Source of the DNA: Hybos culiciformis
Taxonomy: Eukaryota; Arthropoda; Insecta; Diptera; Hybotidae
DNA: 64,000 nucleotides
Assembly (NCBI GenBank): GCA_964007475.1
Contig: OZ023273.1
Coordinates: forward strand, 84,579,712-84,643,711
Reading direction: 5' to 3'
A model generated the notes under the pieces. That model searched no databases, was not told the DNA's origin, and saw only the letters and a list, made by a program, of their open reading frames with translations. The position numbers and the translations under genes are program-made. This document shows positions 10,563-21,569 of the stretch, piece by piece. Position 1 is the stretch's first letter. The number at the start of each line of letters is the position of its first letter.

Positions 10563-11792
10563 GGGTGAGTGCCACTTGTACAATTACCAGTTGTACAATT
10601 TTTCAAATTGTATGGCGAAAAAAAATTGTACAACTGGTATTTTTCTCTGTACAACCGGTAAAAAATAATCCAGTTGCACAATTGACCAGTTGTACAATTT
10701 ACCAGTTGTACAGACAAATTTACCATTTGTACAATTCAGTTATCACCACTTGTACATTTTAGACCAGTTGTACAATCCTTTTTTTCTCAAATTAACCACT
10801 TGTACAATGTTTGACCAGATGTACAATATTTATTTTTATAAAATTAACCACTTGTACAATTTTTGACCAGTTGTACAATTTATCTTTTATCAAATTAACC
10901 ACTTGTACAATTTTTAACCAGTTGTACAATCTCTATGGTAAAGTTATAACCGTGAAAAACTAAGCAAAATGTATGGAAAAGCTGTTGTGCATAATGGGTG
11001 ACCGTGCCCTAGCGGGGGATGGAAATAAGGCCGCTAGGATTTTTTGTTGCGGTCTTATTTCATTTTGAAAAATTTTGATAAATGAAATAAGACCGCGATC
11101 AAAATCATCGCTGCCTTATTTCATTTTGAAAAATGAAATAAGACCGCGACAAAAAAAATTTTTTTTGGAGGGCTAATTCCATTTTTATAAATGAAATAAG
11201 GCCGCGTAGTAATTTCATGTTTCAAAATGAAATAAGATCTCGATAAAAAATCTTGTGAGGTGAGCACACAGGGCAGGGGGCAGCAGGGCGGCGGGCGGGC
11301 GGTTGGTCAGTGGGATTTGCGGCGCCAGCCGCAAATCCCACTGACCAACCGCCCGCCCGCCGCCCTGCTGCCTCCTGCCTTGTGTGCTCACCTAACAAGA
11401 TTTTTTATTGAGCCCTTTTTTCATTTTAAAACATGAAATTAGACCTCCACGCGGCCTTATTTCACTGCGCCGCCCTAGCGCCTTTTCCAAAAATTGTACA
11501 AGTGGTAAATTACAAAAAAAAAAAAGAAGATTGTACAACTGTCAAAAATTGTACAAGTGGTTAATTCGAAAAAATCGAGATTGTACAACTGGTCTAAAAT
11601 GTACAACTGGATTGTACAACTGGCACTAGTCTGTACAAGTGGTCAATTGTACAAGTGGAATCTTTTTACCACTTGTACAATCCAAACAACCAGATGTACA
11701 ATTAAATTTTAAATTGTACAAGTGGTATTTTGGATTGTACAACTGGTACAAAAAAATTGTACAACTGGTAATTGTACAACTGACATGCATCC
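10563..11792. mobile_element. Foldback element of TTGTACAA repeats around a GC-rich palindrome
   Basis: An 8-bp duplication GAATTATT (10555-10562 and 11793-11800) brackets ends GGGTGAGTGCCACTTGTAC and, minus strand, GGATGCATGTCAGTTGTAC (14 of 19 match). Inside, the left arm (about 10570-10935) repeats CCACTTGTACAATTTT and CCAGTTGTACAATT many times. The right arm (about 11487-11785) carries the same units inverted. Next inward are copies of GAAATAAGACCGC in hairpin pairs (11025-11215, partly mirrored at 11435-11465), then the central palindrome. The whole unit can fold on itself. It has no transposase; open frames here are translated repeats. An 8-bp TSD suggests a hAT or P-type partner; classic foldback elements use 9 bp. 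Confidence 0.8.
11253..11398. repeat. 146-bp near-perfect GC-rich palindrome, core of the foldback element
   Basis: Arms of about 71 bp meet at a 4-base centre (GCCA, 11324-11327). They differ at only about four positions by eye. The arms contain GGCGGGCGGGCGGTTGGTC and GGTGAGCACAC. The composition contrasts sharply with the AT-rich surroundings. Such a near-perfect hairpin would extrude easily and is usually unstable in cloning. Confidence 0.9.
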
Positions 11793-12044
11793 GAATTATT
11801 AAATTCAATAGTTGTTTTTAACAATTCATTTATTTGAAATATTAAAACAAATTTGTTAAAATGAAAATTAAGGTAAATTTTAAAATTATCTAAACATTAT
11901 GTGATTCAGCAAATTTAATTATTGGATTTGAAATAAATATTTCAATATAATCAACTACAAAAATAGTAGAATTGTACAGTAACATTCTTTGACAATTGTA
12001 GAAACCGATTTTATATTGTCTATTAATACATTGTTGTATATCAC

Positions 12045-12290
12045 TGACATAGCTCAGTGGAAGAATTCATAACATTGAACAAAACGGTTAAGCAACGCCT
12101 CGTTGTGATAGAACTTAGATGGGTGACCGACCAAAAAAGCTAAAAAAGAAAAAAGTAGAAAAAAGCAATGTCTCGTAGTGATAGTACCAACCAAAAAAGT
12201 TTAAAAAAAAAAGAAAAAAACAAAAAAAAAACAAAAAAAAAACCAAAAAAGTTAAAAAAAAAAAATTAAAAAAAACATTTTAGTTGTTTT
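12045..12290 (+). ncRNA. SINE-like element with 5S rRNA-type internal promoter
   Basis: Bases about 12092-12134 read GGTTAAGCAACGCC ... AACTTAGATGGGTGACCG. This closely resembles the A-box to C-box region of 5S rRNA (GTTAAGC and GGATGGGTGACCG). Just before it, TAGCTCAGTGG (about 12050) looks like a tRNA A box. After it come A-rich runs and a second, shorter partial copy (CAATGTCTCGTAGTGATAG, about 12166). The 5' half of 5S is missing. This fits a SINE with a Pol III promoter, or a 5S pseudogene fragment, ending in an A-rich tail. Confidence 0.55.
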
Positions 12291-13697
12291 TTGTATTTGA
12301 GGGTTAAAAAACGGATAATGTAAATTAGATATTTCATTTAAATGTAAATGAATCAAATAATTACGATTTGTAGCAAATCATTTAATTAAGAATAGCTGAC
12401 GCAATTAAACAGTTTAAATGGCTAAAATTCAATCACAAACATTAGATGATTTTATTTGAAGTTTAGATAAAAAGGCTACTCTTTTTTTTTTTGTGCAGGT
12501 TTTATCTAAATGAAATCAATACATTACATTTTTCAATACGTTACCTTAACTTTTGTACTTACTTGTATTAAAATATCTTCAAATTGATTCGGAGATATGC
12601 AGGTAAAATTTTTGAAATTTTGATGATCACCCCAAATCAAATCTTTCAAGAGAGTCTCTTCAATGTCGAACATTGGCCGTTTGGCCAAAAATTTGATAAA
12701 TTATCAATTTTTTTAAATTTAAAAAACTACAACACAACTATATAACGAAATTCGAAATTTTTTTTTTAATTTTAAAAATAACCGCAATAACGAAACTCAA
12801 AAAAAATGTAAACAATTTTTGACAATTTTGTTTTTGTTAAGAAAATAGTTTGAAAATAGTTTTAACTATAGTTAAGCCAGTGGAGAATAATTACATCACA
12901 AATACAAATAAAAAACTCATACAATTGTAAATAGTTAAGACTAGTTTTTACTCTCGTCTAACCACTGCGTAAGGATGTAGTGACAATAACAAAATACAAA
13001 TTAAAAGTTTATTTTCTTACTCTAACACTTTTTCCGGAACAAACGGTACCAGCGCAGTCTTCTCTACTCAAAATTAGCGCAGTCTTCTCTACTCAAAATT
13101 AAAAAAACAACTGATTTTTCTTCTTTTACATGATCAATTGAGTTTTATATGGACATAGAGCAAAAATATTTTCTGAAGTTTTTCTCTATTGCAATATAAA
13201 GTAAATCATGGAGCAAATAAGAATTTTGGAAATAATTTCTTTGTTTTTCATACAAATTTTGCTCCATTGACCAAAAAAATTGGGTTTGGAACACACGAGA
13301 AATAGTAAAGTTGAAATATTGAATTGTGGAGTAAAGTGAACACTGAATATCTCAGTAACGGAAGGATTTAGGGAAAATCTGATGAAAGGTTCGAAAGAGC
13401 TTGTCTTGTTACTTAAAATCTCATTTTTAGGTTAAAAACCCAATTAATTGCGTTTGGAGCAAAAGAGAACTCAGCTGAAATCGAAATTTTCCGTCCACCT
13501 TATAAAATTAGTTAACAGTTTTCTTTCGGACTAAAATTGCAAAATGAATTGAACATTCTCACTTAATTACTTCAGCAAGTGGAAAATTAGCATAAATGGT
13601 TCAAAAACTAATTTAACTTTTTTCACACAAACTTCTAACCCAATGAAAACCTGAAAATTTTTTAAATAAAAATTAAGTGGAAAAACGAAATACTATT
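12291..13697. other. Non-coding AT-rich stretch
   Basis: No gene seen. It contains the inverted copy (12940-12963) of the 24-bp string at 2759-2782 next to CCACTG, which could be a hAT end (CAGTGG inverted), but no partner end or TSD was convincing. A short direct repeat GCGCAGTCTTCTCTACTCAA occurs twice (about 13051 and 13077). Confidence 0.45.
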
Positions 13698-13885
13698 ACT
13701 TATAGCAGTGGTTCTTTACCTTTTTATTCTCACGGACCACCTTTTCTCAAATTTTTCGAAAAAAACTTTTAATAATAATATTTAAACTTTTAATAAAAAT
13801 TTATTTATTTACAACTAAAGAAAAATAAAAAAAAATTAAGTAATAAAAAAATTAGATATAGTACGATTCAAATCACTTGTCCTAT

Positions 13886-14165
13886 TGTAAGCAACAAAAT
13901 CCCGTTGTTGTTATTGTTCCCTTAAAAACTAAAAGAAGAAGTAATCTTCCTACCTCTGATGGTTGACGTCATGAAATATTTAATTAAAGTTACCTAAGCT
14001 ATTGTAAAAGATTACGTAAGATATATGTAATTTATCATAGTACGCGAGATATAGAAAATAATAGAAAATAATGGAAGGAAGGAAAAATGAGTAATGATGG
14101 TCATTCATAAACGGGCGTCAGAGGTAGATAAATCATAGTAGTAATAATAAATTTGGTCTATTACA
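13886..14165 (+). repeat. Left LTR
   Basis: The 280-bp repeat begins TGTAAGCAACAAAATCCCGT and ends GGTCTATTACA. It would carry the promoter and polyadenylation signals of the element. Confidence 0.9.
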
Positions 14166-14307
14166 GTTTAGGTGTGGGGTGAATCGAAATATTTTTTTTT
14201 TAATTTGATTTAAAAAAAAAAAAAAAAAAAATTTTTTTTTTTCTCTGAAATAAAGAAAATCGAATCCAAAAAAAAAAAAAAAAAAATAAAAAAAAAAAAT
14301 TTTAAGA

Positions 14308-15322
14308 ATGGCTCTTGAGGATGAATTGAATGAAGCTCTGGAAACTATCAAACGTTTAAGTGAAGAAAATTTTAGTTTACGTGCAGAAATTGATGAAAAT
14401 GCCAACAGAATAGTGACAGTAAGAGACATAAATTTAGGCAACGGTTCATCAGATGTGGGGAGCGGTTCTGGCACCAATATTCAGACAAATGAACGCTCAT
14501 TCTTGATGGGAATACAAGAAGTAAGTGTATTAATACCAGAATTTGATCCCCAAAAATACAAAAATTTATCTGCGTTAAATTGGTTAAATAATATAGATAA
14601 ACTAAAAATTAATTATTCTTGGGACCATAAGTCCACTATTTTTTATGCTTCATTAAGATTACTTGGGCAGCGCGTTTTTGGTACTTAGCTTCGAGAGCGA
14701 GATGGCTACATTTCAAATTTTCAAGGAAAAAATGATTCAAAGTTTTCCAAATTTAAGTAATAATGGTGATATTTTATTTCAAATAATGAGTCGAAAGAAA
14801 CAGAACAATGAATGCATCGTGAATTATTTTTATGAGGTATTGAATTTGGGCCGACAAATTCATTTGACAGATGAAAATATCAAAGCATTTATTATTTCTG
14901 GTTTAGAGAATGATAACTTGAAAAGTGTTTTACTTGCTGCTAATTGCAATGATCTTAATGAAGTCTTGAGGCAGATTAAACAGTTTGAAGAAATGGAAAC
15001 ACAAGTACAGAATCGAAATAAAATTTTTGGTCTCAATAAAAATGATAATACTAACAATTGCAGAAATTTTGTAAAAGAGTACAAACGCATGGATCGTTTT
15101 ACACCGTACGAAAAAAATAATAATAGAGTCATTGATAATAATAGTACCGATTATAATAGTGGGTTTGGTATCAATTTTAATAAAAATAGTGAACGTAAAT
15201 GTTTTATTTGTGGAGAAATAGGTCATTTTGCCAACAATTGTGTCCGAAAGCTAAGGGTTTGTTTCAATTGCCGTAAAGAGGGTCACACAGCGAAAGACTG
15301 TGAAGAGAAAGAAGAAAAATGA
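14308..15322 (+). pseudogene. Gag protein of LTR element, one frameshift
   Basis: ATG at 14308 starts a coiled-coil-like N-terminus (LNEALETIKRLSEENFSLRA), followed by a Gly/Ser linker and the capsid region (FDPQKYKNLSALNWLNNIDK). The frame breaks near 14670, at a run of T (GCGTTTTTGG), and continues in the frame with FESEMATFQIFKEKMIQSF. The C-terminus has two CCHC zinc knuckles, CFICGEIGHFANNC and CFNCRKEGHTAKDC, which bind RNA in nucleocapsid. Without the single-base shift it would be one gag of about 335 residues. The shift could be a real mutation or a homopolymer sequencing error. Confidence 0.85.
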
Positions 15323-15597
15323 AAAGATAAAAATGAATAGATAAAAGAGAATTTAGATTTTGATTTGTTTTTTTTTTATGTTTTATTTTTTTTTATTATT
15401 ATTTTTTTTTATTTTTATTATTATTATTATTTTTTCTTTCTCCTTATTTGAGTAATAAAATCTGAATATTAAATAAAAAAGATATTAAATTGATCTTATA
15501 ATTTTGCAGGTTCTGGAGAAAAGAAAATCAGGTTCGGAAAAGTATTAGTAAATCATGAAGCATAATACGACAGTTTTCTTTTTAGTTTAAAATATGA

Positions 15598-15880
15598 ATG
15601 AAATTGATCAAAGGCTGTACTGATCATTTGATTTATTAAATTTGGTTAAGGCTGTTTTGAAAGATGATAGCTTATGGCAGTTCAAGCTTTTTACTTTAAA
15701 ATTTGTATGAAATTGATCAAAGGCTGTACTGAGCATCCGATTTATGAAATTTGGTTAAGGCTGTTTTGAAAGATGATAGCTTATGGCAGTTCAAGCTTTT
15801 TACTCTAAAATATGTATGAAATTGATCAATGGCTGTACTGATCTGATTTTTATATTATAGCTTAAGGCAGTACAAGTTAA
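15598..15880 (+). repeat. 109-bp tandem repeat inside the LTR element
   Basis: ATGAAATTGATCAAAGGCTG starts at 15598, 15707 and 15816, a period of 109 bp with about 2.6 units. Each unit carries GATAGCTTATGGCAGTTCAA. It lies in the 3' untranslated part between gag and the right LTR. Confidence 0.9.
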
Positions 15881-15928
15881 TATAAAGAAGTTATTCACTG
15901 GGACAGTGAATTTGTAGGTTGGCGGAAC

Positions 15929-16208
15929 TGTAAGCAACAAAATCCCGTTGTTGTTATTGTTCCCTTAAAAACTAAAAGAAGAAGTAATCTTCCTACCTCT
16001 GATGGTTGACGTCATGAAATATTTAATTAAAGTTACCTAAGCTATTGTAAAAGATTACGTAAGATATATGTAATTTATCATAGTAGGCGAGATATAGAAA
16101 ATAATAGAAAATAATGGAAGGAAGGAAAAATGAGTAATGATGGTCATTCATAAACGGGCGTCAGAGGTAGATAGATCATAGTAGTAATAATAAATTTGGT
16201 CTATTACA
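15929..16208 (+). repeat. Right LTR
   Basis: Copy of the left LTR with two substitutions seen (C/G near the GCGAGATATAG block and A/G in GTAGATARATC). It is followed by the CTAT target duplication. Confidence 0.9.
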
Positions 16209-17035
16209 CTATGTGCTTTTAAGAGGGGGTAAAATTTTAATAAAATTTATGCTTAAGCTTTTTTTATAAATTGTTTTGTATATTTTTTTCTTTCTGGCTC
16301 ACACACATTTATCTGAGTTTTCAAGAAAAAAAATTGCGATAATCCTTACGTCCTTATACTTCTGTGATTAGAAGAGCACTAAAATATTTTCATTTTTGAA
16401 TCATATTGTTACATTTTGAAATTTTCTAAAACTGTACAGCAGGCTCGTACCTAAAACTAAAATATTATATTACTTATTTATATTATTTCATATATTGAAA
16501 AATAAAAATCAAAAAAAGTTCTATAAAGAAATAATTTATTTAAATTTGCAACACTTATTATAATGTTATTTTGATTTTATAAATGTGATCCTTAAAATAG
16601 TTTTCTTAATATAAAAATAACTTTAATTGATAAAAATAAGTATTCATTTAGTTTCTTAAAATTTTTAAACCTCAGAATATAGGTATTAGGTATATCCTTG
16701 TTTCATTTTTGATCGTAGGTTTAGCAAATTTACATATTATTAGTAGGTTTTAATAAGAATTTAGATAAAAAATCTTATTGCTTTTCAAAAATACAAAAAT
16801 ACGGATTTTTGTAAAATGATTATGTAATTTGTCTTAAAAAAAATTTCCCTAGAAGGTTTTCCGTGGTATTAAGTTGTATAGAACTTGTTTCGGAACAAAA
16901 GTATGCGTTTTTTTATTGAAGTTTACGAAATTAAAAATATAAGTTTTATTTTAAAAACGAAATTGTGTGATTATAATTAATTTTTGAAACTTTTGAAAAC
17001 AGTATAACTTTTAAAAAATTAATTTTAATCAAGGA

Positions 17036-17920
17036 AAACCAATTAAAAGTCAAGCACGGGCTTTGATTTACAAAATATTTTTAAATTTCTTAAAAGAAAG
17101 TGAGGAGAATAAAGTTGCCTCCAGTAAATCTCAAGCTTATCGCAGAACAGCCGAATTAGCAGAAGTATCAGAAACAACTGTAAAGCGAATCGTTCGGGAA
17201 GGCACGGAATCTGAAGGTAAATTTAAATCTCCAAAAAAAAAACTTTCCACACAAAAAATGGCAAACTGATATTGATAGTTTTGACCAAGCGGCTATTCGA
17301 CGAATGATTTACAATTTTCATTTGGATGAAATTCAAGTAGTTACATTGAAAAAATTACTTCCAAAAGTAAATGAAAATTTAAATTTGACACTAAGTTTAA
17401 GTTCGCTTAATAGAGTATTGAAAAAAATTGGGTTTAAATTCAGAAAAACAGACGAATAGAAAATTGCTATGTGAAAGAAATGACATTCGACTTTCACGTA
17501 TTAAATATATTTCCAAAATTCAAAATTATAGACGTCAAAATAAAAATATCGTATATTTAGATGAAACGTACATTCATGCCAGCCATACTAAATCTAGGTC
17601 TTGGTCTGATTTAAGTAACAAGGGCTTATTCAGCAACGTTTCGAAAGGTAACAGATTAATAGTTGTTCATGCAGGATGTGAAAATGGATTTATTCCAAAT
17701 TGTTTATTGGTTTTCAAGTCTGGAACAAAATCTGGAGATTACCACGACGAAATGAATTTTCAAAATTTTTCTAAATGGTTAGTGGAGCAATTATTGCCAA
17801 ATTTAGATGCACCTTCAATAATTGTACTTGATAATGCACCTTATCACAATAAACTGGATGAACAGGCACCAACATTAAATTTTCGAAAAGCAGAGATGAT
17901 AACTTGGTTACAAAACAAGG
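17036..17920 (+). pseudogene. Tc1/mariner-superfamily transposase, N-terminal and first catalytic part
   Basis: From GKPIKSQARALIYKIFLNFL through TAELAEVSETTVKRIVREG (helix-turn-helix) to TDIDSFDQAAIRRMIYNFH, LKKLLPKVNENLNLTLS and LNRVLKKIGFKF, then NIVYLDETYIHASHTKSRSW (first catalytic Asp) and SIIVLDNAPYHNK (second Asp). Frameshifts occur near 17258 and 17450. It ends in EMITWLQNKG before a GTAAAC donor-like site at 17921. The rest of the enzyme is at 25 kb. The layout recalls IS630-Tc1-mariner transposases with unusually long spacing between second Asp and final acidic residue (the DD82E/Sailor type). Confidence 0.8.
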
Positions 17921-18361
17921 GTAAACTTTCCATATTTAACTTGCAAATTTAAATATTTCTTTTTATGATAAAGTACTTCAAAATTATTATTAAAAATAAA
18001 TATTTTCGAAACTTGTTAAAAAAAATTTCAAGGTCGGTAATAGGGCTTCTCATTTCCCGCAATTTTCAGATCCCGGGATCCCGGGACAACATTTTTCATA
18101 TTCCCGGAATTTTTTTATAAGCACAAATTAAAAAAAAATATATTTCATAAAATATTGCCATGCTTTCGTTCCACTTCAACTTGACATGATGGGGTTACCT
18201 AAGTTGATATTTTACATAAAAAGAAAGAAAAAAACAGCATTATAAAAAATTAGTTAACAACTTGAAATTTGCTTTCTAATCCTCAAACTTCGATTATTTA
18301 AAATAAATTTTAATTCTACATATATTACACTGAACTTATTTATTTTTTAAATTCTTATACT

Positions 18362-18680
18362 GACTTCACTTCGTTTCCACAAACGTAGAAAGTCAAAATT
18401 GACCCACTTCCCGATATCCAATCGTGTTGAAATTTTGCACATCGCTTTGCCGTCGATGACAATACACTTTGGCATCGACACATTCAGACACGCACATACA
18501 CATCTTCACCGCACTTTCCACAAACTTACAAAGTTAAAAATGACCCACTTCCCGGTATCCAATCGAGCTGAAATTTAGCATTACACACACACCTTTATAT
18601 AAACTTCACTACCTAGTCTCCAAACTTAATAAGTCAAAATAGATCCAATTTCCGGTATAGTTTGGCATCACAGACTCACC
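18362..18680 (-). repeat. Satellite-like repeat block, inverted relative to that at 23.25 kb
   Basis: Degenerate units contain TTTCCACAAACxTAxAAAGTCAAAAxTGACCCACTTCCCG and TATCCAATCGxxxTGAAATTT, ending in a CA microsatellite. The same unit occurs in the opposite orientation at 23235-23940. The third hAT is inserted in its CA run. Confidence 0.75.
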
Positions 18681-18966
18681 CACACACACAGCGCCGGCCT
18701 TCTATGTTAAGAAGCCAGGGTGCAAATATTTTCTTGGGGGCCTCTAATTTTTTTTAATATAATAGCCTTTCCAAACTATATTCTAAGGTAAGTTTCTTAT
18801 CCTACATTAAAGAAATGCGTTCACACTTTATTTTTTTGAAAGCTAGAAAAAATAATTGTAAACAAACTAAAATATTTAAAATTTTTTGAAGAATTATTTC
18901 TAAAATAATAATAACAACAATAATAATAACAAATTTGTATAAACTAAAGTAAAAAAAATTAAAAAG

Positions 18967-20351
18967 ATGGACCAAGACCAAATTGCAGAAGAATTTTTTA
19001 ATCTGATTACAGTAAGAAGTGACCAGGAAGAGATTTTGTTGGAGAAAAAAAGAAAATTAGAAATAGCGCTGATGGAAAATAATGTAGCAATAAATAAGCT
19101 TTTGGTGGAAAACTACGTAGAAAAACCCAACCGCAGAATTTGGACACTGGTAAGTTTGATGTCACTTAATTAAATGTAGGTACATATTTCACTGAGATTT
19201 TTTTTTGTTATTTTTAGTATCGGAAAAATAAATTTTGGGAGAATGAGTTAGCAAAAAACGGCGAAAAATTTTTCAGGGAAAATTTACGAATGTCAATTAA
19301 TTCGTTTAATGATTTGTGCGCGTTGCTCCCGAATTTGGCGAAAATGGAAACACAATTTCGGGAGACAATCCCTTTAAAAAAAAGAATTGCCGTAGCGCTG
19401 TACGCCTTGGGATCATCGGCAGAGTACAGGACAGTAGCAAACGTCTTTGGAATAGGGCGCTCAACCGTTTGCGAAATTGTCCTGGAATTTTGTGCAGAAC
19501 TGTGGCATCGATTGCGTCCAATGTACTTAAATGCTTATCCACTAAGTGATGAAATCATCAAAACCAATATTGCTGGTTTTGAGCAACTTGGTTTTCCTCA
19601 ATGCATTGGAGCAATCGGTAAGTTATTTTGATTTTTAAAATTTTTTAATTTAATTTAATATTTAAATATATTTTTAGATGGGACCCATATTGAAGTAAAA
19701 CCTGCCAAAAAAGATGCCACTGACTACTACAATTACAAAGGGTGGTACTCTACAATATTATTTGCTGCTGTTGACCATAGGTACAATTTTTCGTACATTA
19801 ATGTTGGAGCTCCTGGTCGGTGTAATGATTCTTATATTTTTGAAGGATCCCAACTTAAAGAGCAGCACATAATTCAAAAATCATTATTACACCGACACAC
19901 AAAAATTATAAATTCTGTAGAAGTACCCCCTTTGTTAATTGGTGATTCTGCGTTTAAGTTGTCTACATATGTTACCAAGCCTTACCCTTTTAAACTGGAA
20001 GCAGATGATGGTGACAAAATATTTAACTACCGCTTATCCAAGTGCCGCCGGGTAGTGGAAAATGCGTTTGGCCATCTGAAAGCCAGGTTTAGAAGATTGG
20101 GTAAGGGACTGGATAACAGAATAGACAACACAACATTGCTGATCAAAGCATGTTGTGTGCTACACAATTTTTTAAATTCAAAAAGAGACAAAGTAAAAAC
20201 AACGTGGATGAATCAATTGATAGAGGATGAAAGAAACAAAAACTTACCCCAACCAAATCAATCTGACCCCACAAGTACATATGATGGGATTGCAATACGT
20301 AATGCCCTAAAGAGATATTTTTGTAAGTACATATTGTTTATTTTATTATAA
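18967..20351 (+). CDS. PIF/Harbinger transposase, apparently intact, three exons
   Basis: Exons 18967-19149, 19218-19617 and 19678-20351 join in frame across GT..AG introns of 68 and 60 bp to give 418 residues. Exon 1 is a charged helical N-terminus. Exon 2 carries the helix-turn-helix (YRTVANVFGIGRSTVCEIV). Exon 3 opens with DGTHIEVKPA (first catalytic Asp, residue 195), GAPGRCND (Asp 245) and RRVVENAFG (Glu 322), then LLIKACCVLHNFLNSKR. These are the DDE_Tnp_4 signatures. Harbinger transposases cut and paste DNA and need a Myb-like partner for nuclear import and end binding; that partner lies convergently at 21570-22792. The last codons (CKYILFILL) follow a GTAAGT, so the true C-terminus may be spliced. 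No stop or shift breaks the frame. Confidence 0.88.
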
Positions 20352-20353
20352 TA

Positions 20354-20723
20354 CTAGCCGAAATACCCGGCTACGCACGGTAGTACCGATCTTATATTAA
20401 TATCAAAACACTTTTATCCAGATTTTGTGCAATAAAAAAACAGAATTTCAAAATTTGTTAAATATCTACTTCTCCGGTGCCTTAACACATCCAGTCTTCT
20501 AAATAGTCGATTCGGGTCCAACGCTACTACATTGTATCCGGAATATATCTAAATTGCAAACTGGCTTCTAAGATAGCCCCCCTGTCGGGGCCTCGGATCA
20601 AAATTTCTAGTACGTTATAACCATTTCGTGCCCCAATGATACTTAAGTTCAAAATTTCAGACAAATCGGTCCAGCATTTTAGGCGTCATTGAGGACAGAG
20701 AATTTTCATTTTTATATATTAGA
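20354..20723 (-). mobile_element. Short Helitron, unexpanded relative of the 53-kb copy
   Basis: On the minus strand it starts TCTAATATATAAAAATGAAA and ends ATTTCGGCTAG followed by T, the TC...CTAG-T ends of Helitrons. Its text parallels the Helitron at 52952-54834 throughout (for example GGTGCCTTAACACAT, and the phrase about the AGTCGATTCGGGTCCAACGC block). Near its 5' end it has only TTCTCTGTCCTC (20691-20702), where the other copy has a long minisatellite. It inserted three bases after the transposase stop codon. The 5' flank is T rather than the usual A. Confidence 0.8.
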
Positions 20724-21120
20724 ATTTGAATTTCTATTCCTCTATATTATTTCGTTCACATAATTTTAAAAAAGATCATTTTAAACAAAATAAAATTTAT
20801 TTCCAAAATTATTGAAATAATAATTAATATTAAGGAAATTCAGTAAAAAAAATCACATTAAATCACATTAAAAACAGTTTTGTAGTGATTATAGCGAAAA
20901 TACAACAAGAAAATAAATTCAAGCTAAATTCATATATCATATAGAAGATAATATTGCTATATATTGAAAAAGGTTTTTTTTTTTAAATATGTTTTTTTTT
21001 TTAAATATGTAAAAAAAAATTCTTTCTACTATATATAACATTATTATCCTATGTAACTGGTTCTAATTTTTTTCTCGTTGCTGTACTTCGTTATAATTTA
21101 TCTATGCTAACCGTTATATT

Positions 21121-21480
21121 GAGCACTTGCAACGATCCAAACAATTTTGTCCCAATTTTTTTTTTAAAAATCGTTTTAGATTATTTTAAAGTTTAATTTA
21201 GAAAAAACATTTCATTCACAACCTCAGGAGTGTTTCATACTTTAAAATGGTATAAAACCTTTTAGAATCGGTTAAGGCTAAGTGCACGAAATCTCTTCAA
21301 AACTATTTTTTTATGTCACTTTGTCTTAACCGATTCTAAAAAGTTTTATAACATTTTAAAGTATGAAACACTCCTGAGGTTGTGAATGAAATGTTTTTTC
21401 TAAATTAAACTTTAAAATAATCTAAAACGATTTTTAAAAAAAAAATTGGGACAAAATTGTTTGGATCGTTGCAAGTGCTC
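21121..21480. mobile_element. Palindromic MITE, 360 bp
   Basis: GAGCACTTGCAACGATCCAA at the left is exactly inverted at the right end. The two arms (about 150 bp each) remain nearly identical to the centre (TTAGAATCGGTTAAG...CTTAACCGATTCTAA). No clear TSD was recognised. A decayed partial copy of the same family is at 57.9 kb. Confidence 0.8.
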
Positions 21481-21569
21481 TTAAAAAAATACAAATTAAA
21501 TGAATCACAAAAATTTTTTGATAAGTAAATTCTTAAATTTGAAAATATCATTAAATATTTCATTGTTAT

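Larger units (their letters stand above)
13886..16208 (+). mobile_element. Gag-only LTR retrotransposon (TR-GAG type)
   Basis: Two 280-bp LTRs starting TG and ending CA flank a 1.76-kb interior and are bounded by a 4-bp duplication CTAT (13882-13885, 16209-16212). By eye the LTRs differ at only two positions, so insertion was recent. A candidate primer-binding site TGGGGTGAATCGAA (14175-14188) lies 10 bases after the left LTR; its complement resembles a tRNA T-loop (TTCGATTC) and CCA end. The interior codes only for gag; protease, reverse transcriptase and integrase are absent. It must depend on another element. The 4-bp TSD fits Ty3/gypsy. Confidence 0.9.

Noticed and set aside
10457..11808. 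Several open frames with CTTGTTG / NCTTG-like repeats
   Set aside because: They come from the TTGTACAA repeat arms of the foldback element and mirror each other across its centre.
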